Source: Triops longicaudatus (lineage: Eukaryota > Arthropoda > Branchiopoda > Notostraca > Triopsidae). Taken from it: a DNA stretch of 64,000 nucleotides. A program made the position numbers and the translations under genes. The notes beneath the pieces were generated by a model, which saw only the letters and a program-made list of their open reading frames with translations, made no database searches and was not told where the DNA came from. Shown here piece by piece: positions 1-13,350 of the stretch. Location: assembly GCA_022885665.1 (NCBI GenBank), contig JAGQDJ010000065.1, forward strand, positions 62,001-126,000. The letters are read 5' to 3'. Numbering within the stretch: the first letter of the stretch is position 1; every line of letters starts with the position of its first letter.

Positions 1-364
1 CATTTAATAAGCTAGCCATGAAAAGCTACCTGAAGTAATGTGACCGGAAGAACAATCCGTGTTAAAGTGCGTTTCCGGAAATACCTTACAGAGCTACCTT
101 TCTCTGGTCTAAAAGTATCTTAAGTATCAGGCAATTTTACATAAAGTAACTGGGCCCACGAACATGAGTATTTAGTATCGTATTTAGTACATTGCTAAGG
201 TACGTCATAAAAGTCGCATTTATGAAAGAAATCTGAAAGGCCATAGACTCGACACTCCAACGTTATAGATGAAAAAGATTGTTTTAGGATTAAAAACTTA
301 TATGATTGTATGCTTGTTTTTTGATAAGACGTCCAATTTTATATCTTTGTTGGGAAAAAAATAG

Positions 365-3300
365 GAGTGCAAGTTGGCGAGAGTTTGGAGCAGTTGGTGA
401 AGGAGTTTACGGACAAATGGCCTTTCCTCTTGGATTACTACAAAGGTATTGCCATCGTGGGAGCGTTGGGTGTAATATTGGCCGTCATCCTTCCCATTGT
501 TGGCTTCTTTTTCTGTTGCTGTCGCTGTTGTGGCAAATGTGGAGCGACAACGGATCCGTTCGATAAAAAGCGTGACCCGTGCAAGCGTGCTGGACTTGGG
601 GTCATCTTAGGAACTATTCTCGTTCTTGTCACGTAAGGAGTCCAACACTTTTTTAAGTACATGTGTGCGAAACGTGAGTCATGCGTTACTTAATCCTCCA
701 AGTTACTGTCATTTCTCATGAGCTGTTCTTTCTTTCTGTTATGCTTCCCGTTGATGTAGAACGGCAAAAGGAAAAAGACATTGTAAAGTGGATTTATAGT
801 GTGTTTAATATTTCTAACGCTTCTCTCTTTTTCTTTTTTTTTTTCTTTTTTTTTTTTTTTTTGCTATAGTTTTTGATTTGCTGTGTTGTAGTGTTTTTGT
901 TTTGTTTTTAATTCTTTGGGAATCATTTTTGTGTATGGTGTATCGGACGTGATTATGCGTAACTGTAAAGAAGGAAAATGTGACAGAATTTAAAAAAAAT
1001 AATTAACTTTTTAGGTTCGGTGTCATTTGTGCGTTTGTGTCTAATGCGAACGTGGACGAAGGCGTTCTGAATTTTCCCTCTCAGCTTGAGAATTCGGCCA
1101 GTGATATCGTTACTTTTATGAATGCCACCCGTTCGGTAATTAACATTAGACAAATGCTTTACGAGATTCTCTCGTGGTTCAAACCTTATTTGGATCTTTT
1201 TTTTACAGGATTATCATCATTTGTTGGTTACCAATTACCAGGAGCTAGAAACCGAACTCAACCGAGCTCTGCAGGGTAAGTCTTTACAATAAAAAAAAAT
1301 CGTTGTTAGTGGATGAAAGAGGGATAAAAAATTCGTAGGCAACAGAGAATAATTAATTAGAAGAGAACTTTGCTTCACACGGGAAGCGTAATCATACGAC
1401 ATACAAATCCGCGTAAACTTAGGACTAGGGATACCTTCCAGATCCGATTGTCACCCCAATAGAATTTAGCAACTGAAATTCTAGTAGCGCGTGAAATAAT
1501 ATAAAGCGCATATCTTACTACAATGTACTGTAATAGTTGTCGTTCAAGTTGACCGTCTAGAGTTTTTTTTTATTTTTTTATGGGGGCAAAGGTAAGATGA
1601 TTCTGAAGGCCTTTGTAATTACTTGGAATCGAAAATAGATTTGGGTCTGGAATCTTTTGTCAGCATTTATAGCTTCCGGCAAAGGCTCATTAAGCCACTA
1701 ATTAAGCTGTAGTTTTGACGAGGAAAAAAACATGACGCACGACACTCACGGAAGAGATAATCTTTCCTTAGCTTAAGCACACGATGTAGGGCAAGATAGA
1801 ATCGTACCATGGAACCTGCTATTTAAATAAGCCTACTTTGCTGTGACTACGTTTTGTCACGTTTCTTTTTGATTAGCTTTCTAATGAATTCCTGTGTATA
1901 TAAGAAATGCGGTGTTTTTTATTTACATTTTTCCTTCAGCTGTTTCACTTTGTTTATTGGTATTTTTAAAATTTTAATGTCTTGACTTTTTCAGAAAGCG
2001 GAAGAGTATTATTGCGCGAGCTAGGTCGCGTTTCGAAAGCATTGTCCATCGAGAATCTGACTTCCATTGCGTCCAGTTTGTCTGACGTTCGCCAGGACTT
2101 GGAATCAGTAGCGTCCGACACACAGTTGCTGGAAAAAAATGCAAATCAGCTACAGCTAAGCTTGGCCCACGTGCGAACTGAACTGAAGAAACTATTGGAC
2201 CAATGCAAATCGGTGAAAGCCTGTGCCGATTTCCAAGCCGCGCATAGTGAACACGTCGAATTGTTGGCAGTCAATCTTCCATTCCAAGGGGTAATTTATT
2301 TTTTTTTATATTATCTTTCTGAAAATTTACGTTCATTTTTAAGGATTGGATTTTATCTCTCAAAGACTTCGTAAAATTACTTTAATGCGTCGTCCTAAAA
2401 TCAAAATTGTTCTTATTGCGTTTAAAATATTTTTAGAATAGGGTTCCGGCTGCGTAGGGGGGGACAATGGATGACTTCTATCTGTTTTACGGAAATTATT
2501 ATTATTATTGTTATTATTTTTACTATTGTTATTTAAAAACTAATTAATTGGGTTATTTAGTCATATATAACTTCTCTAGAATGTAAACATTGTTCTTTTC
2601 TTTGAGAAAGAAATATTAACTAATGGATTTTGTAGCATGATAACCATCTTTAACAAATTCATACGTATGTGTAGAAGCTTATTTCTGGTTTAGTCAAACG
2701 ATTTACTAACCTTTTGACTTTTCGTGCAACTGGAAAATTACTAATACCCAAATACCGCGGCGGATTTTTCTCCTGGGAACAGTTTTTAGATGTTTACATG
2801 CCAAAGGTAGGCAACAAATGAATGGAATTCGAAAATGGGATTGTAGTATTAGGATTGTAGTGCACGTCGCATTTACGCAGTGTACTGTTTTCTTCAGAAC
2901 AGAATAGTTTTTCGAACTGTTAATGGTGTTGTGATGTTGCATTGTGTACCATTGTGTAGCATTCGCAGCATGAGTGTTTATGGAAGGCATGTTGCATTAG
3001 TGAATGTACAAAAAAAAAAAGATTTTATCTACGGAGAATGAAGCAACGTCAGTTTATTTGAACTTGTTCTGTTCGTTAAGTTGGCTTTGTTGCTTTGTTC
3101 CTTTGTTGTGTTCCTGTGAACATATTTGCGAAAACTCGTTTTATTGTACGTTTTAAAGTTACAGTGACTGTTGGAATCATTTGGTTTACGAGATATTTTA
3201 TAAACAGTTGCCAGTCGTTGGAAACATGGCGAGGAATATCTCCAAGCTGATTAGCCAAGGCATTGAATCGGAAGTTCGAAAAGGCGAACAAGAATTGCGG

Positions 3301-6300
3301 GACTTAAGCGAACGCGCCAATAGTGCTATAATGAGGCAAATTCCTCAAGTTTCGCAACACTTGCGGCAAAACGGTATTGAAAACTTAATTTTTCTCTGCA
3401 GTTCTTTTTCTCATATTGCGATTTTCTCATTGCAGGCTTTCAACTTGAAAATGTGGTAGGAAATTTGAGTCAGATCACGAAGCAAGGGATGGAAGTGTTG
3501 CAGTCACCACAAATGTCCAGCAGTATAAATACTATGCGAACTTACATCGACACTTACGAATTCTACAGGTATAACAATAAGACATTTTCCTTTTCCGAAA
3601 GCTGGTTCTTCATAATATCGACGTAAATTACTTTATCCTCTCCCTTGTAGGTTTTATGTTGGCATTGGAATGAGTGCCATGATTCTTTTCATCCTCATGT
3701 GTTTCTGCTTGGGATTAATGTTCGGCTGCTGCTGCAAGCGACCCGCAGAGTACGGCGAAGATGAATGTGGCACCAAAGCCACAGGAGCGTCCTGTCTTAT
3801 GACGTAAGTCTAGCGATCAATATTTTTTTCCTATAGTATCTTTCTCCAACAAGGTCATAAAAATATTTTTCTTTATTTCTGCAGTGGTGTTTACGTGTTT
3901 TATCTCACTTCTTGGATGCTTTTCTTGCTCGTGGCGTCCCATTTCCTTCTGGGGAGCATTAGTGAAAAACTGACGTGTGAGGATCCCATGACTGTGAATC
4001 CGCATTCGTCGGTCAATCCCATCGCCGGAGTACTGGACCGTGCTGTAGACTTGAAAAGCTTGTTTCCACAAGTCTTCCAGGACTCGCGTACCTCATTTTC
4101 TTCTCTGTTGCAAAATTGCAACCACAACAAGACGCTGTACGAAGCTTTGCACTTAGCCAGCGTTTATAATGTGACGGCACTCAAAGAACGCGTCATGGCG
4201 GGAGTTCCTGTGGACGATATCGTCTCACGACTGATTGGTGGCCTCAATCAAGCGTGGGATGGCAACGTAGTTTTGCTGAATTCCCGAGCCCAAGCCCAGT
4301 TACGAGAATTAACCGAATCTTCACTTGTTCACATGAACTTCACAAATCATTCGCTTCTGGTGCGTGAAAATAGAATAAAATAACTGCTTAAAATTAAAAT
4401 ATATTTTCTTGCATTCTAGTTGGAAAATCAGCTTACGTCGATGAATTTGTCAACTTTGGCCCAAGATCTGGAAAGCACAGCTTCGTTCGTAGATACTTTG
4501 GATAGAAGTGTAAGGAAATCTTGTAATTTTTAAATATACCATTACTTAAGATTTTCTTTTGAAACAATATGTTGCTCTTGCATGAGAGCAAACGAACTTT
4601 TAAAATTTTAGATAACTCTTAACGTTTATTTTTACAAATCTTTAGGCGGCTGAACGGCTGAGAAATGTTTCTCGGTTGTTGTCAAATCTGCAAGTAACCT
4701 ACATGGTTCCCATGGGCCAGTTGGCGACAAGATTACGCGTCACAGTGAACCGCCTACAGGACAATGTTCGTTTTAATCATTCCAGCCTGCAAGAAGCTGT
4801 CAGTGACCTGCTAAACCAAGTAGTCAACGCGGAGAAGTATTTAAGAACAGAGGGTCGTCAACAGCTGGAACACGTACGAAAATGATTCATTATTGAATAC
4901 GAGACGGTAGATTGCATTTGTTATTATTTTTTCTCATCTTAGTTGGCACGTGATTTTGCCAAGGAGTTCGTAGATGCCTTAAAAGTCTATGCAGACTATG
5001 TAGAGTTTCATGTAACAAGTCAACTAGGACGTTGTGGACCTTTGAGCCAAGCGTACAACTCGTCATCGGGTGCTCTCTGTGAAGCTGTCGTCAAACCTTT
5101 CGTAAGTTTAAACCCTAGAAAGCTTCATACACCCATCATTGTTTAACCTGTGAACTTAACTTTACAAAATTCGAACAGCAGTGTGCACGCGAATTAAAAA
5201 TGATGGCGAAATTTATCAGCTAATAAAAGCTTGTAATTGTTTCTACAGAATGGATTTTGGGCCAGCGTTGGTTGGACTTTGTTACTCTTTTTGCCTTGCT
5301 TGGCATTATCGGTATCGTTGGTAAAGTTGTACCGGAAGTCCGACCCATACCCAGGACCCCTAGTCGAACAGTAAGTCAGTTTTACATTTCTTAAACATTT
5401 CGTCCTCTAGCAAAATAAAAATCTTTTGCACCAGTTGGAATTCACGCTTCCCACTACTTCGCATTATATGTATCCTAACGGGTTTCTTAAGCGAATGGAA
5501 TCAGTAGAAACTAACAGCAATGAGGATAGCTCGGGTTTTTAATTCTTTGTCTCTTTCCCCTTTTCTCCTTCCTCTTTGTCTTGGACGCACCGTACAAAGT
5601 GAGTACATGTACGATGCATATGCCGATCGAGACAACATCCCACTGGCTTTAGCCAAGTAAGACTTTCATAGCGTATTTCTGAAGTACTTTACTGTTAACA
5701 AGGAATAATTTGCCAGAAGCTTACTGTATTTTGTATGAGTGTGTTTCTCAGTTCTTATGCACTCTTACGCTTAACTGCTTCTTCTTAAGCGGGTTGGACT
5801 TTGCGGGTTTCTCTTTTCTTGCACTCGTTTAGAAAATTTAGAAGGCTCTAAACTGCTGGGGAGGCATGGAGCTTGTAACCATTGTATGTGGCGTTGGACA
5901 TTTTGCTAGCTTTTTTTATACGCGTTGTTGTTTCGCAGCGTACGGGACGGGGGTCGTCGTGCTCGACACGCTAGTGATGCTCGCGCTTACGACCATTCAA
6001 GCAACTTTGCTTATTATGACGGCGATTCAGCAGCCAACGCCTTTGCCAGTGGGAATGGTGCCACACCGAGGAGCAATTTTGGCGGTGCTGTGGTAGCGCC
6101 CTCCGACAGGGAGCTTAAACATCCTGGCCGGTACCAAGATATGGCGCCTAGGTAAGGCTTTTCTTTATACTTATATTTTTACTTCCCATTTCTTATATAG
6201 ATTGTAATAGTACTCGTAAGTGAGTAAATAAAAAAAGACGTAAAATAAAATAAAGACGAATAAAATAAAATAAAGAGTAAAATAAAGACGGATAATTTAA

Positions 6301-6571
6301 CTTAATGTTTTTTTTATTATTTTTGTTTCTTATATTCCTGGAACTCTACCTTGTCCCTTTTTCCAAACCTTACCTCTTACCCTTCCCAATATGCAACAAA
6401 TCCTCCTTACCTAAATGTAGAGCATGGGACTCGAATGGGGCGCCGCGTTATACGGCCAGTCCGTCTTTAGCCACGCCGACTCGCGTATCGCAAGTGACGG
6501 TGACCACCACAACTACTGCGGGCAGTGAATACGAGCGCCCACCGCCGTACTATTATCCAGGACCTGCTTAA
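365..6571 (+). CDS. PROM1-like: Prominin-like pentaspan membrane glycoprotein (5' partial)
   Basis: Fifteen exons: 365-632, 1015-1135, 1209-1275, 1995-2290, 3208-3373, 3436-3568, 3651-3803, 3885-4359, 4420-4509, 4646-4873, 4943-5101, 5249-5370, 5600-5656, 5939-6151, 6421-6571. They give 898 residues. The first exon starts two bases into a codon, so the signal peptide and first extracellular segment lie upstream of the window. Five membrane segments fit the prominin plan. TM1 runs into a cysteine-rich cytosolic loop (FFFCCCRCCGKCG). TM2 follows (ILGTILVLVTFGVICAF). A long helical extracellular loop leads to TM3, followed by FGCCCK, then TM4 (VYVFYLTSWMLFLLVASHF), a second long loop with NXT/S sites, and TM5 (FWASVGWTLLLFLPCLALS). 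The tail is rich in Gly, Tyr and Pro and ends PPPYYYPGPA. Prominins bind cholesterol and mark membrane protrusions; in flies and vertebrates they act in photoreceptors. Family placement rests on topology and the Cys clusters; the exact paralogue is uncertain. Confidence 0.88.
6232..6292. repeat. A/T-rich tandem repeat in last prominin intron
   Basis: Imperfect copies of a unit close to AAATAAAATAAAGACG follow each other inside the intron between the last two prominin exons. It is a simple low-complexity expansion; no function is visible. Confidence 0.7.
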
Positions 6572-8049
6572 AATACTGCATAAGAACATCAGACAATGCT
6601 TTTCCGCATTCTGTCATCTCTTCTCCTTTATTTGTTATTTTGTATGACTCTTTTCGCGTAAAAGCTGTCCGAGTTGTGTCCGTCCGTTTTGTGTAGTTTG
6701 CCGCTGTGCATTTATCCGTTTCTGCAAAACTGACGGGGCGATTTACGATGGAACAAATGTTTTCATCTTTTATAGAAACAAAGCTAGAATTGTTTATAAC
6801 TCTGGTTGGTTTTTCTAGTGCGAACGGTCCATATAGACATTGAAGATTTCGGAGTTTTATCACTTTCTCAGTGGGAAACTTGTTTTCTGTCGTTACGGGT
6901 TTTGAGCACATATTCTTTTAGCGCGAGTGAATTCGTAGGGTTGCCTAGTCGGATTTTTTAAAAGTTGTGTTGAAAAGCGATTCTAGCGTGGCCATAATCC
7001 CGTCCGTTAACTCTCATGGATGGAAATTTCTCGCCTTGCGTCTTTACCAACCAAATTAACACAAAGGATAACTTCGTGAAGAATTTTCTTAATTGTTCTT
7101 ATACAATGGAGTGATTTGTTAACTCTGTTTATTTTTCTTATTTTTTGTGGAGTTCCTGAACGCGTTTTTTCCCTCTTCAAGTTGACATTACTTATAGATA
7201 GTTTCTTGGATTATTTGGCAGGCTTAAATGTACAGACAAATCATTTTTTTTAGAAATGTTTTGATGTTAAGGGAGAAATTTATTACACGGATGTGCCGTG
7301 GTGCAAATCTTCGTAAAACACTTCGTGCTTAGTAAGGCGATATTGTCACTGAGATCTGATGCAAGTTTTTTTTTTTAACGAAAATTGTATGGTGTATGTA
7401 TGGATGCTTAAAAAGATAGGGACCAAAGTGATAAGTGTTGGAGGTTCCCTTTTGTCCTTTTTCTTTTTAATATGGAAAAGTGTAGCGCGAAGTTGAGTTT
7501 TGTAGATATGTGAGAAGTGTACATTGAAGCGTTCTTTTTAATAGAAGAAAAAATTAATTCGGGGAGCATGATTTAATTTTCTACTTTTGTTTTTATTTTG
7601 CCTTCGCTTGTTTGAGCCGCTGAATTCAGGTAAACGTGCGATCAATCATTTTGTAGTGTTGAGAATTATACGTGAACTCTTGGAAACGGTATCTATAAGC
7701 AGCACTGTTTTGCCTAGGCATACAAATCCATTTACTGTTCAATTGGTTAGGTTGGAAAAGTTCACAGAGCACCGGCGTACCGCACTCGTCCAAAGCAATA
7801 CGTGAAGTTTAAATTTCGCTCCTTCACCACCAGTGTCAAAAATTTCATTGAATGAAACGTATAAACTATAGATGGCGTTTACTTGTACGACATTGACCTT
7901 GACACAAATAATAAACTAGCATGCTTTGTTTGTTTTGAAAACTTTTAAATATTTCCTTTTATTTATGGGCGATTTTTGTTTGTCTTTCACAATTTCGTTT
8001 TATCAGTAAATTCCAAGGCATTCTGGCGCCAGTTCGTTAATGGACAGGA
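6572..8049. other. Prominin 3' region and spacer before ClC-7
   Basis: Stretch without a supported gene. It should hold the prominin 3' UTR and the promoter of the ClC-7 gene. The only clear AATAAA on the + strand is at 7910-7915, about 1.3 kb past the prominin stop and 135 bp before the ClC-7 start. Either the UTR is very long or a variant signal is used earlier. No TATA box or other core promoter motif stands out. Confidence 0.5.
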
Positions 8050-11000
8050 ATGGATGTAGAAGTTTTAGTTTCAAATATGAATTCTGCGAGGGTAACGGCG
8101 AATGGTTCGCCCAAAAATATACAATCCATACTGAATTCAACTGCTCATAACGGTTTATCAGAAGTAAGTGATATTTTACTGTAATCGAGCAATTTTTATG
8201 TGTATTAAGGAACAGGGTATTGTTTCCAGACCTTTACCGCGGTAAAAAGAATGGACGACAGTGGGCTTAGCATGGCCACCTTATCTGTCCTACATGTTCG
8301 TCTTTATTCGAATATATATTGACAGCATTGCATTATCCACGTAGTAATGAACATGCCTGATATTTTTAGATAAACACTGCAGTAAATTACGAGGATAGCG
8401 ATGATGAGTGCCTACTTCAATCAGATGACAAGACTTCAAATTCTTACCTGGTTCACAGATCACCTGGAAATGAAGTTCCAGTTGTAAAAATCGAGCGCGA
8501 AATCTTAGGGACCGTATCTTCAAATTATGATGTAAGAAAATGCCAACGAATATTGATTCTTTATTTACGTGTCATCTGTACTTCTTTGACAGAGTTTGGA
8601 TTATGATCCATGTGAAAACGAAATTTTTAAGCACAGTTATGGTCGCCATACGAGTTTCTTTGTTGTGAAACAAAATGGGTCTCGTTGGATTGCCGTTTTC
8701 TTTATTGGAGTCTGCACAGCATTAGTCGCTTGTTGCGTAGATATCGTGATAGACGTTTTGTCCCGTTACAAGTACAAAGTTCTCAAACTATGTAAGAGTC
8801 ACAATTTTCATTTTTATTATCCTTAAAGACATTTACTGTCTATCGTATCTTTTATTTTTGGTAGCTTTAATTGTTTATAACTTTAAAATCCTTTTTGGTG
8901 AATTTGTCAGCTTTTTCGGTGGGTCACTTAATATCGAATTTTTACTGTTGTCTTAGATATGGATCGGTGCGTTGCCGAAGATTGTTTAGCGATTCCTTAT
9001 GCATTGTGGGCTGTCATAAGTTTAGGTTTTGTCCTTATTGCTTCGTTTATTGTGACGTATGTCGAAGTAAGGTGTTTTGCTCAATAATGGATATTCTAAA
9101 CTTTAATGTTATTTTTTCGTTACTCTGATTCAGCCGGTTGCCGGTGGTAGTGGTATTCCGTTGGTTAAATCTTATTTGAATGGAATTAACATTCCAAGGC
9201 TGGTTCGTTTTAAAACGCTTGTAGTCAAATCCTTGGGTGTGGTTTGCTCAGTTTTAGCCGGCCTTGCAGTTGGAAAGGTAAGTTGTTGGAAGTTGCTGTA
9301 AGACTCGTGAAACTTCGTGAAAGTAAATTTATTTATTCATTAACTAGAAATAGAATACACTTACATTAAATGTGATTCATAATTTTTTGCTTAGAGAGAA
9401 TTATATTTTTGTTTTAATTGCATTAAGAATTATATTTGACAATGATATTTTAGTTATTCTCCGTGTGTTCATTCAGTTCGTTTCAATTGAGTTTATTTCT
9501 GTTAACTTACTTTTATTTCTATTAAGGAAGGTCCAATGGTACATTCCGGAGCAGTGATAGCAGCTGGGCTCTCTCAAGGAAAGACCACTTCTATGAAATG
9601 GGATTTCGGTTTCTTCAAATATTTTCGGGAGGACCATGAGAAAAGAGATTTTGTAGCGGCTGGTGCTGCTGCAGGCGTAGCTGCTGCTTTTGGAGCACCT
9701 GTTGGAGGTGTTTTGTTCAGTTTGGAAGAAGGAGCTAGTTTTTGGAATCAGCATTTAACGTGGATGATCTTCTTTTGCTCAATGGTGTCCGCCTTTACAC
9801 TTAATGTTGTGTTAAGTGCTTACCATGGACGGCCTGGTATACTTTCTTTTCCTTCAGCACAATAACAAAATACATTCTTTTGTTCGTGAAGGTGAATTGG
9901 CCTATCCTGGATTGTTGAACTTCGGGAAGTTTGAAGATCTGCCTTTTCAACTTTGGGAAGTTCCTATTTTCATTGCTATGGGGATCGTGGGTGGAATTCT
10001 GGGAGCGATTTTTAATCAGTGCAACTTTTATTTAACTATATTCAGGCGCAAGTAGGCATCGTGCTTCTTTACTTTTTACAATTTAAATGAAATATTCTTA
10101 AAAAAAACTTTTAGGTATTTAAAGCGTAAGTTTCTGTCTCTGACGGAAGCATTCCTCGTCACCGTAGTGACAGTTAGTGTAGGATTTGCAATGGTTTACT
10201 TCATCTATGACTGTAAACCTATCGGCGAAGATCCTATCGAATATCCGATCCAGGTTCGTACTACAGAAAAATCTCGTTATAACGTACACCAGCGATTAAG
10301 AAGAATCGGCTGTTATTTACAAGTCCACATCTCCGGACTATAAAAAAGCATTTATTCCAATACTGGCTATTGTGTACAATCGGCTGTAGCGGGTCAATTT
10401 TCCGTCCCCCTGCGTGTACATTATAACGAGATTCAACTGTATGCCGTTTGGTTTCAAAGAAATATTTTAAAATACGTCGCCACAGTAAGATTGATTAAAG
10501 GAAGAATTTATATTCTTAGATGTTTTGTAAGCCTGGGGAATTCAACGCGGTCGCTGCGCTTTGGTTCCAAACACCCGAAGCTAGCGTCCGTTCTCTTTTC
10601 CATGATCCAGCAGGTATATACGCAGTTTCTTATAACAACATGAAGAGAGAATGGATATTATTATTTTTTTTTTCTTCTTCTTGTACGTTTCTGTATTAAT
10701 AGGAACCCATAAGCCACTTTCCGTGGGTTTGTTCTGTGCGATATATTTTGTACTCTCTTGCTGGACTTATGGCCTGAGCATATCCAGCGGCATTTTCATC
10801 CCGGCTTTGCTCTCGGGAGCTGCTTGGGGCAGATTATTGGGAGTGGGCTTTAAGTATTTAAGCCCGAGTTCGGTAATATGGACTTCTTAGATTTTTTTTC
10901 TAGTTTCTGAAGCCTTTTATTGCATATTCATAATCTGCATGTATCTTACATTTTCGTGATTTCTTTAGACGTGGGCGGATCCAGGCAAGTACGCTCTGGT

Positions 11001-12328
11001 AGGAGCTGCTGCCCAGCTTGGTGGAATCGTTCGTATGACGATATCTCTAACCGTGATATTAATTGAAACAACAGGTATATTCGCTGCATAACATTTTATT
11101 AGTTAATGAGTGGTTTATTTTACCAGGCAACATTACATTCGGCTTACCGTTGATGCTAACTCTTATGACTGCGAAATGGATTGGAGATTTATTTAATACC
11201 GTAAGTCAAAAAGAATATCTATATGTATAACACATTTAAAACATAGGGAATATTCAAGTAGTCATTTTTTGTACGTTAATATTTACTTTAGGGTATTTAT
11301 GATCTTCACGTAAAAATAGCTGGTTTACCCATGCTTCCCTGGAGCGCTCCTTATCTAAGTCATACCATTTCTGCTGGCCAAGTCATGAGCCAACCTGTTG
11401 TTACCATGTGTCCGGTTGAAAAGGTGTCGCGTATTGTGGAAATATTACGGACCACAGCACATAATGCCTATCCCGTAACAAAGATATCCAAAGATAAAGT
11501 AAAATTAGTTTTTTTCTCGTTTCATTTCTATACGGAAGCTAATCCATGTTGTCGTATTTTAGGGTGATGCAAAGCAAACAACGTTCGGCCGATTAAGTGG
11601 CTTGATTCTAAAATATCAGTTGGTAGTACTGTTACAGTACAAAGTTTTCTGCGATAAAGAAGAAAGCGTAGATCAAACTTTTTTACCCTTATCCGTCTTC
11701 CGAGACTGTTATCCGCGCTATCCGACCATAAACGTAATGGACAATTCTGAACTTTGATAAACTTCCTGCGAAAATAACTTTGTAAAGGATGTTTTTTTAT
11801 ATATATAGGATATCAAATTGTCTGATGCTGAACTCGATAAGTATGTAAATTTGCGAGCTTACATGAACATTGCACCTTACACGATTTCCCAGGTAAAGAA
11901 GTTGGACTTTCACGTGAATCCTTTCTTCCGTTTTTTTTTTTCCTCTCTATAGATCAGTTTTTCGTAATGCCAAATTTCCTGAGACAAATTCTCATATGAA
12001 CTTATCCTTCATGAATGTCAGAGTTTATCGGACAGAAACGTTTTCTTCTAATTATCTTTGTTTTTGTGAATAACAGGATGCATCATTTCCAAGAATGTAT
12101 CAGTTATTTCGTGCATTGGGACTTCGTCACCTAATTGTTACAGACGATGTGAACGAGGTAAAGTTTCAACTTTGCATTAATTGAAGCTCGCACGTGTTTA
12201 CCCAGACTTGTTCCTTTGGTCACGTGATACAGGTCGTTGGTATTGTTACGCGAAAAGACTTGGCACGTTACCGAGCTGCTTGGAAAAAGTGCCAGTTACG
12301 ACTAGAAGAAATGTCGGTTGTGGACTAA
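8050..12328 (+). CDS. CLCN7: Lysosomal chloride/proton exchanger ClC-7
   Basis: Eighteen exons: 8050-8163, 8230-8295, 8370-8531, 8593-8791, 8957-9066, 9134-9277, 9527-9836, 9892-10051, 10115-10253, 10520-10613, 10703-10872, 10969-11074, 11127-11200, 11292-11498, 11563-11733, 11809-11892, 12077-12157, 12233-12328. They give 828 residues; human ClC-7 has about 805. The chloride pathway motifs are intact: GGSGIP, GKEGP (gating glutamate, split by an intron) and SGIFIP. SLEEGASFWNQ carries the proton glutamate expected of an exchanger. Two CBS domains follow from about residue 600 and end VVGIVTRKDLARYR. The cytosolic N-terminus has an acidic dileucine (DDECLL, residues 71-76), matching the lysosome-sorting signals of the family. 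ClC-7 works with Ostm1 in lysosomes. The ClC-7 branch is favoured over ClC-6 by SLDYD, the KYKVLK segment and the closely matching GASFWNQ block. Confidence 0.96.
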
Positions 12329-13244
12329 GCGAAATTCACTTCATAGTTTCGTCTGATTACAAGAATCAAAGTTATATCGAAACCTTCTGATATTAGTTTC
12401 ATACATTGAACTATGGGGGGTCTTCCCCAATTTTACCATAAGAGAACCCAAAGAGTATTTGTATGTTTTTTAAATGAAGTATATACGAGCTTATAAAACT
12501 ATTATTGCCGAAATTTTAAAAACAAGAGCATTACACATGTTGGACATGGAGCAAAGCAGCTCTCTTATAAAAACATATACGTTCAAGTTAGATTAAATTA
12601 AGCAATTATTGCGCAATTGCATGTTTTTTTAAAGGGACCAAAGGGTCCAGGAGTTTTCGGAATGCAAGCAAACAGCTAAGCTGAGTCGCATGACTCGCTT
12701 TTTTACGCCCATTTCTGAGTCGGATCTTTCTAGCGTTGAGGTCAGGATGAGGACGCAGTTGCGCTTTGTTTCTTAATTTATGTTCATGTTTACGAGCACA
12801 GATACTTGGGGAAAGCTCTAAACAGAAACTGTGCTACCTATTTTTCTTCCTTTTAGGAACAGAAGTTGGCAAAAACAATTTTTTAATGCAGCATTTTGTA
12901 TTCACCTTGTTCTTCCCTATATGATGCAAACAACAATTAAGATTTTTTTGAGCGTCATGGAAGAGGTATAGCTTAGCAACTCTTTCGTAAGTCACAATTT
13001 ATATGCTGACGAGCCCCTTGTTTTCTGGCAACGGTTCTTGATTCAAATCTCTAAATATATGTAACCTATCCTTACTATGTTAAATTTTATTCTTATGGAG
13101 CACAAACCAGTTTTGGGCTAAGTATCTTGGATGGAGGTCACTGTAAGATCTATACCATTACGATGCCTGTTCGTTCACTTCTGTCCCAAAGCCCCACGCG
13201 CAGGTGAATTCTTTGTTTTGGGCGACACACCTCTGCTAGGAACG
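12329..13244. other. Spacer between ClC-7 and the UCP promoter
   Basis: No supported gene. An ATTAAA variant polyadenylation signal at 12592-12597 could serve ClC-7. The rest is AT-rich with no recognised motif. Confidence 0.4.
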
Positions 13245-13320
13245 CTCCCTATTGGCTAGTACGGAGTTCGCCCTTCGAGCGCGGCTCGTATATAAAGAGT
13301 GCGGAGACCCACGTTGAGGC
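13245..13320 (+). promoter_or_regulatory. TATA-type core promoter of the UCP-like gene
   Basis: A GC-richer block in an AT-rich spacer. It holds a reversed CCAAT box (ATTGG, 13251-13255) and a strong TATA box (TATATAAA, 13289-13296). Transcription should start about 30 bp later, near 13320, just before a good splice donor at 13351. The promoter is about 1.8 kb upstream of the ATG, so assignment to the UCP gene depends on the inferred noncoding first exon. Confidence 0.6.
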
Positions 13321-13350
13321 GTTGTAGAATTTCTTTGGCCTCTGGATAAG
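13320..13350 (+). other. Inferred noncoding first exon of the UCP-like gene
   Basis: The segment between the predicted start site and the consensus donor ATAAG/GTAAGT at 13351. It would be joined to 15055 (acceptor TTTTAG at 15049-15054), 63 bases before the ATG at 15118. The exact 5' edge is not known. UCP genes with noncoding leader exons are known in vertebrates. Confidence 0.5.

Noticed and set aside
438..662. Antisense frame over the first prominin exon
   Set aside because: Mirror of the Cys/Gly-rich coding exon; no independent support.
8871..9128. Extra ClC-7 exon
   Set aside because: Direct joining of 8791 to 8957 restores KYKVLKLYMDRCVAEDC, which fits the family without an insert; the frame is partly intron and partly the wrong frame of the real exon.
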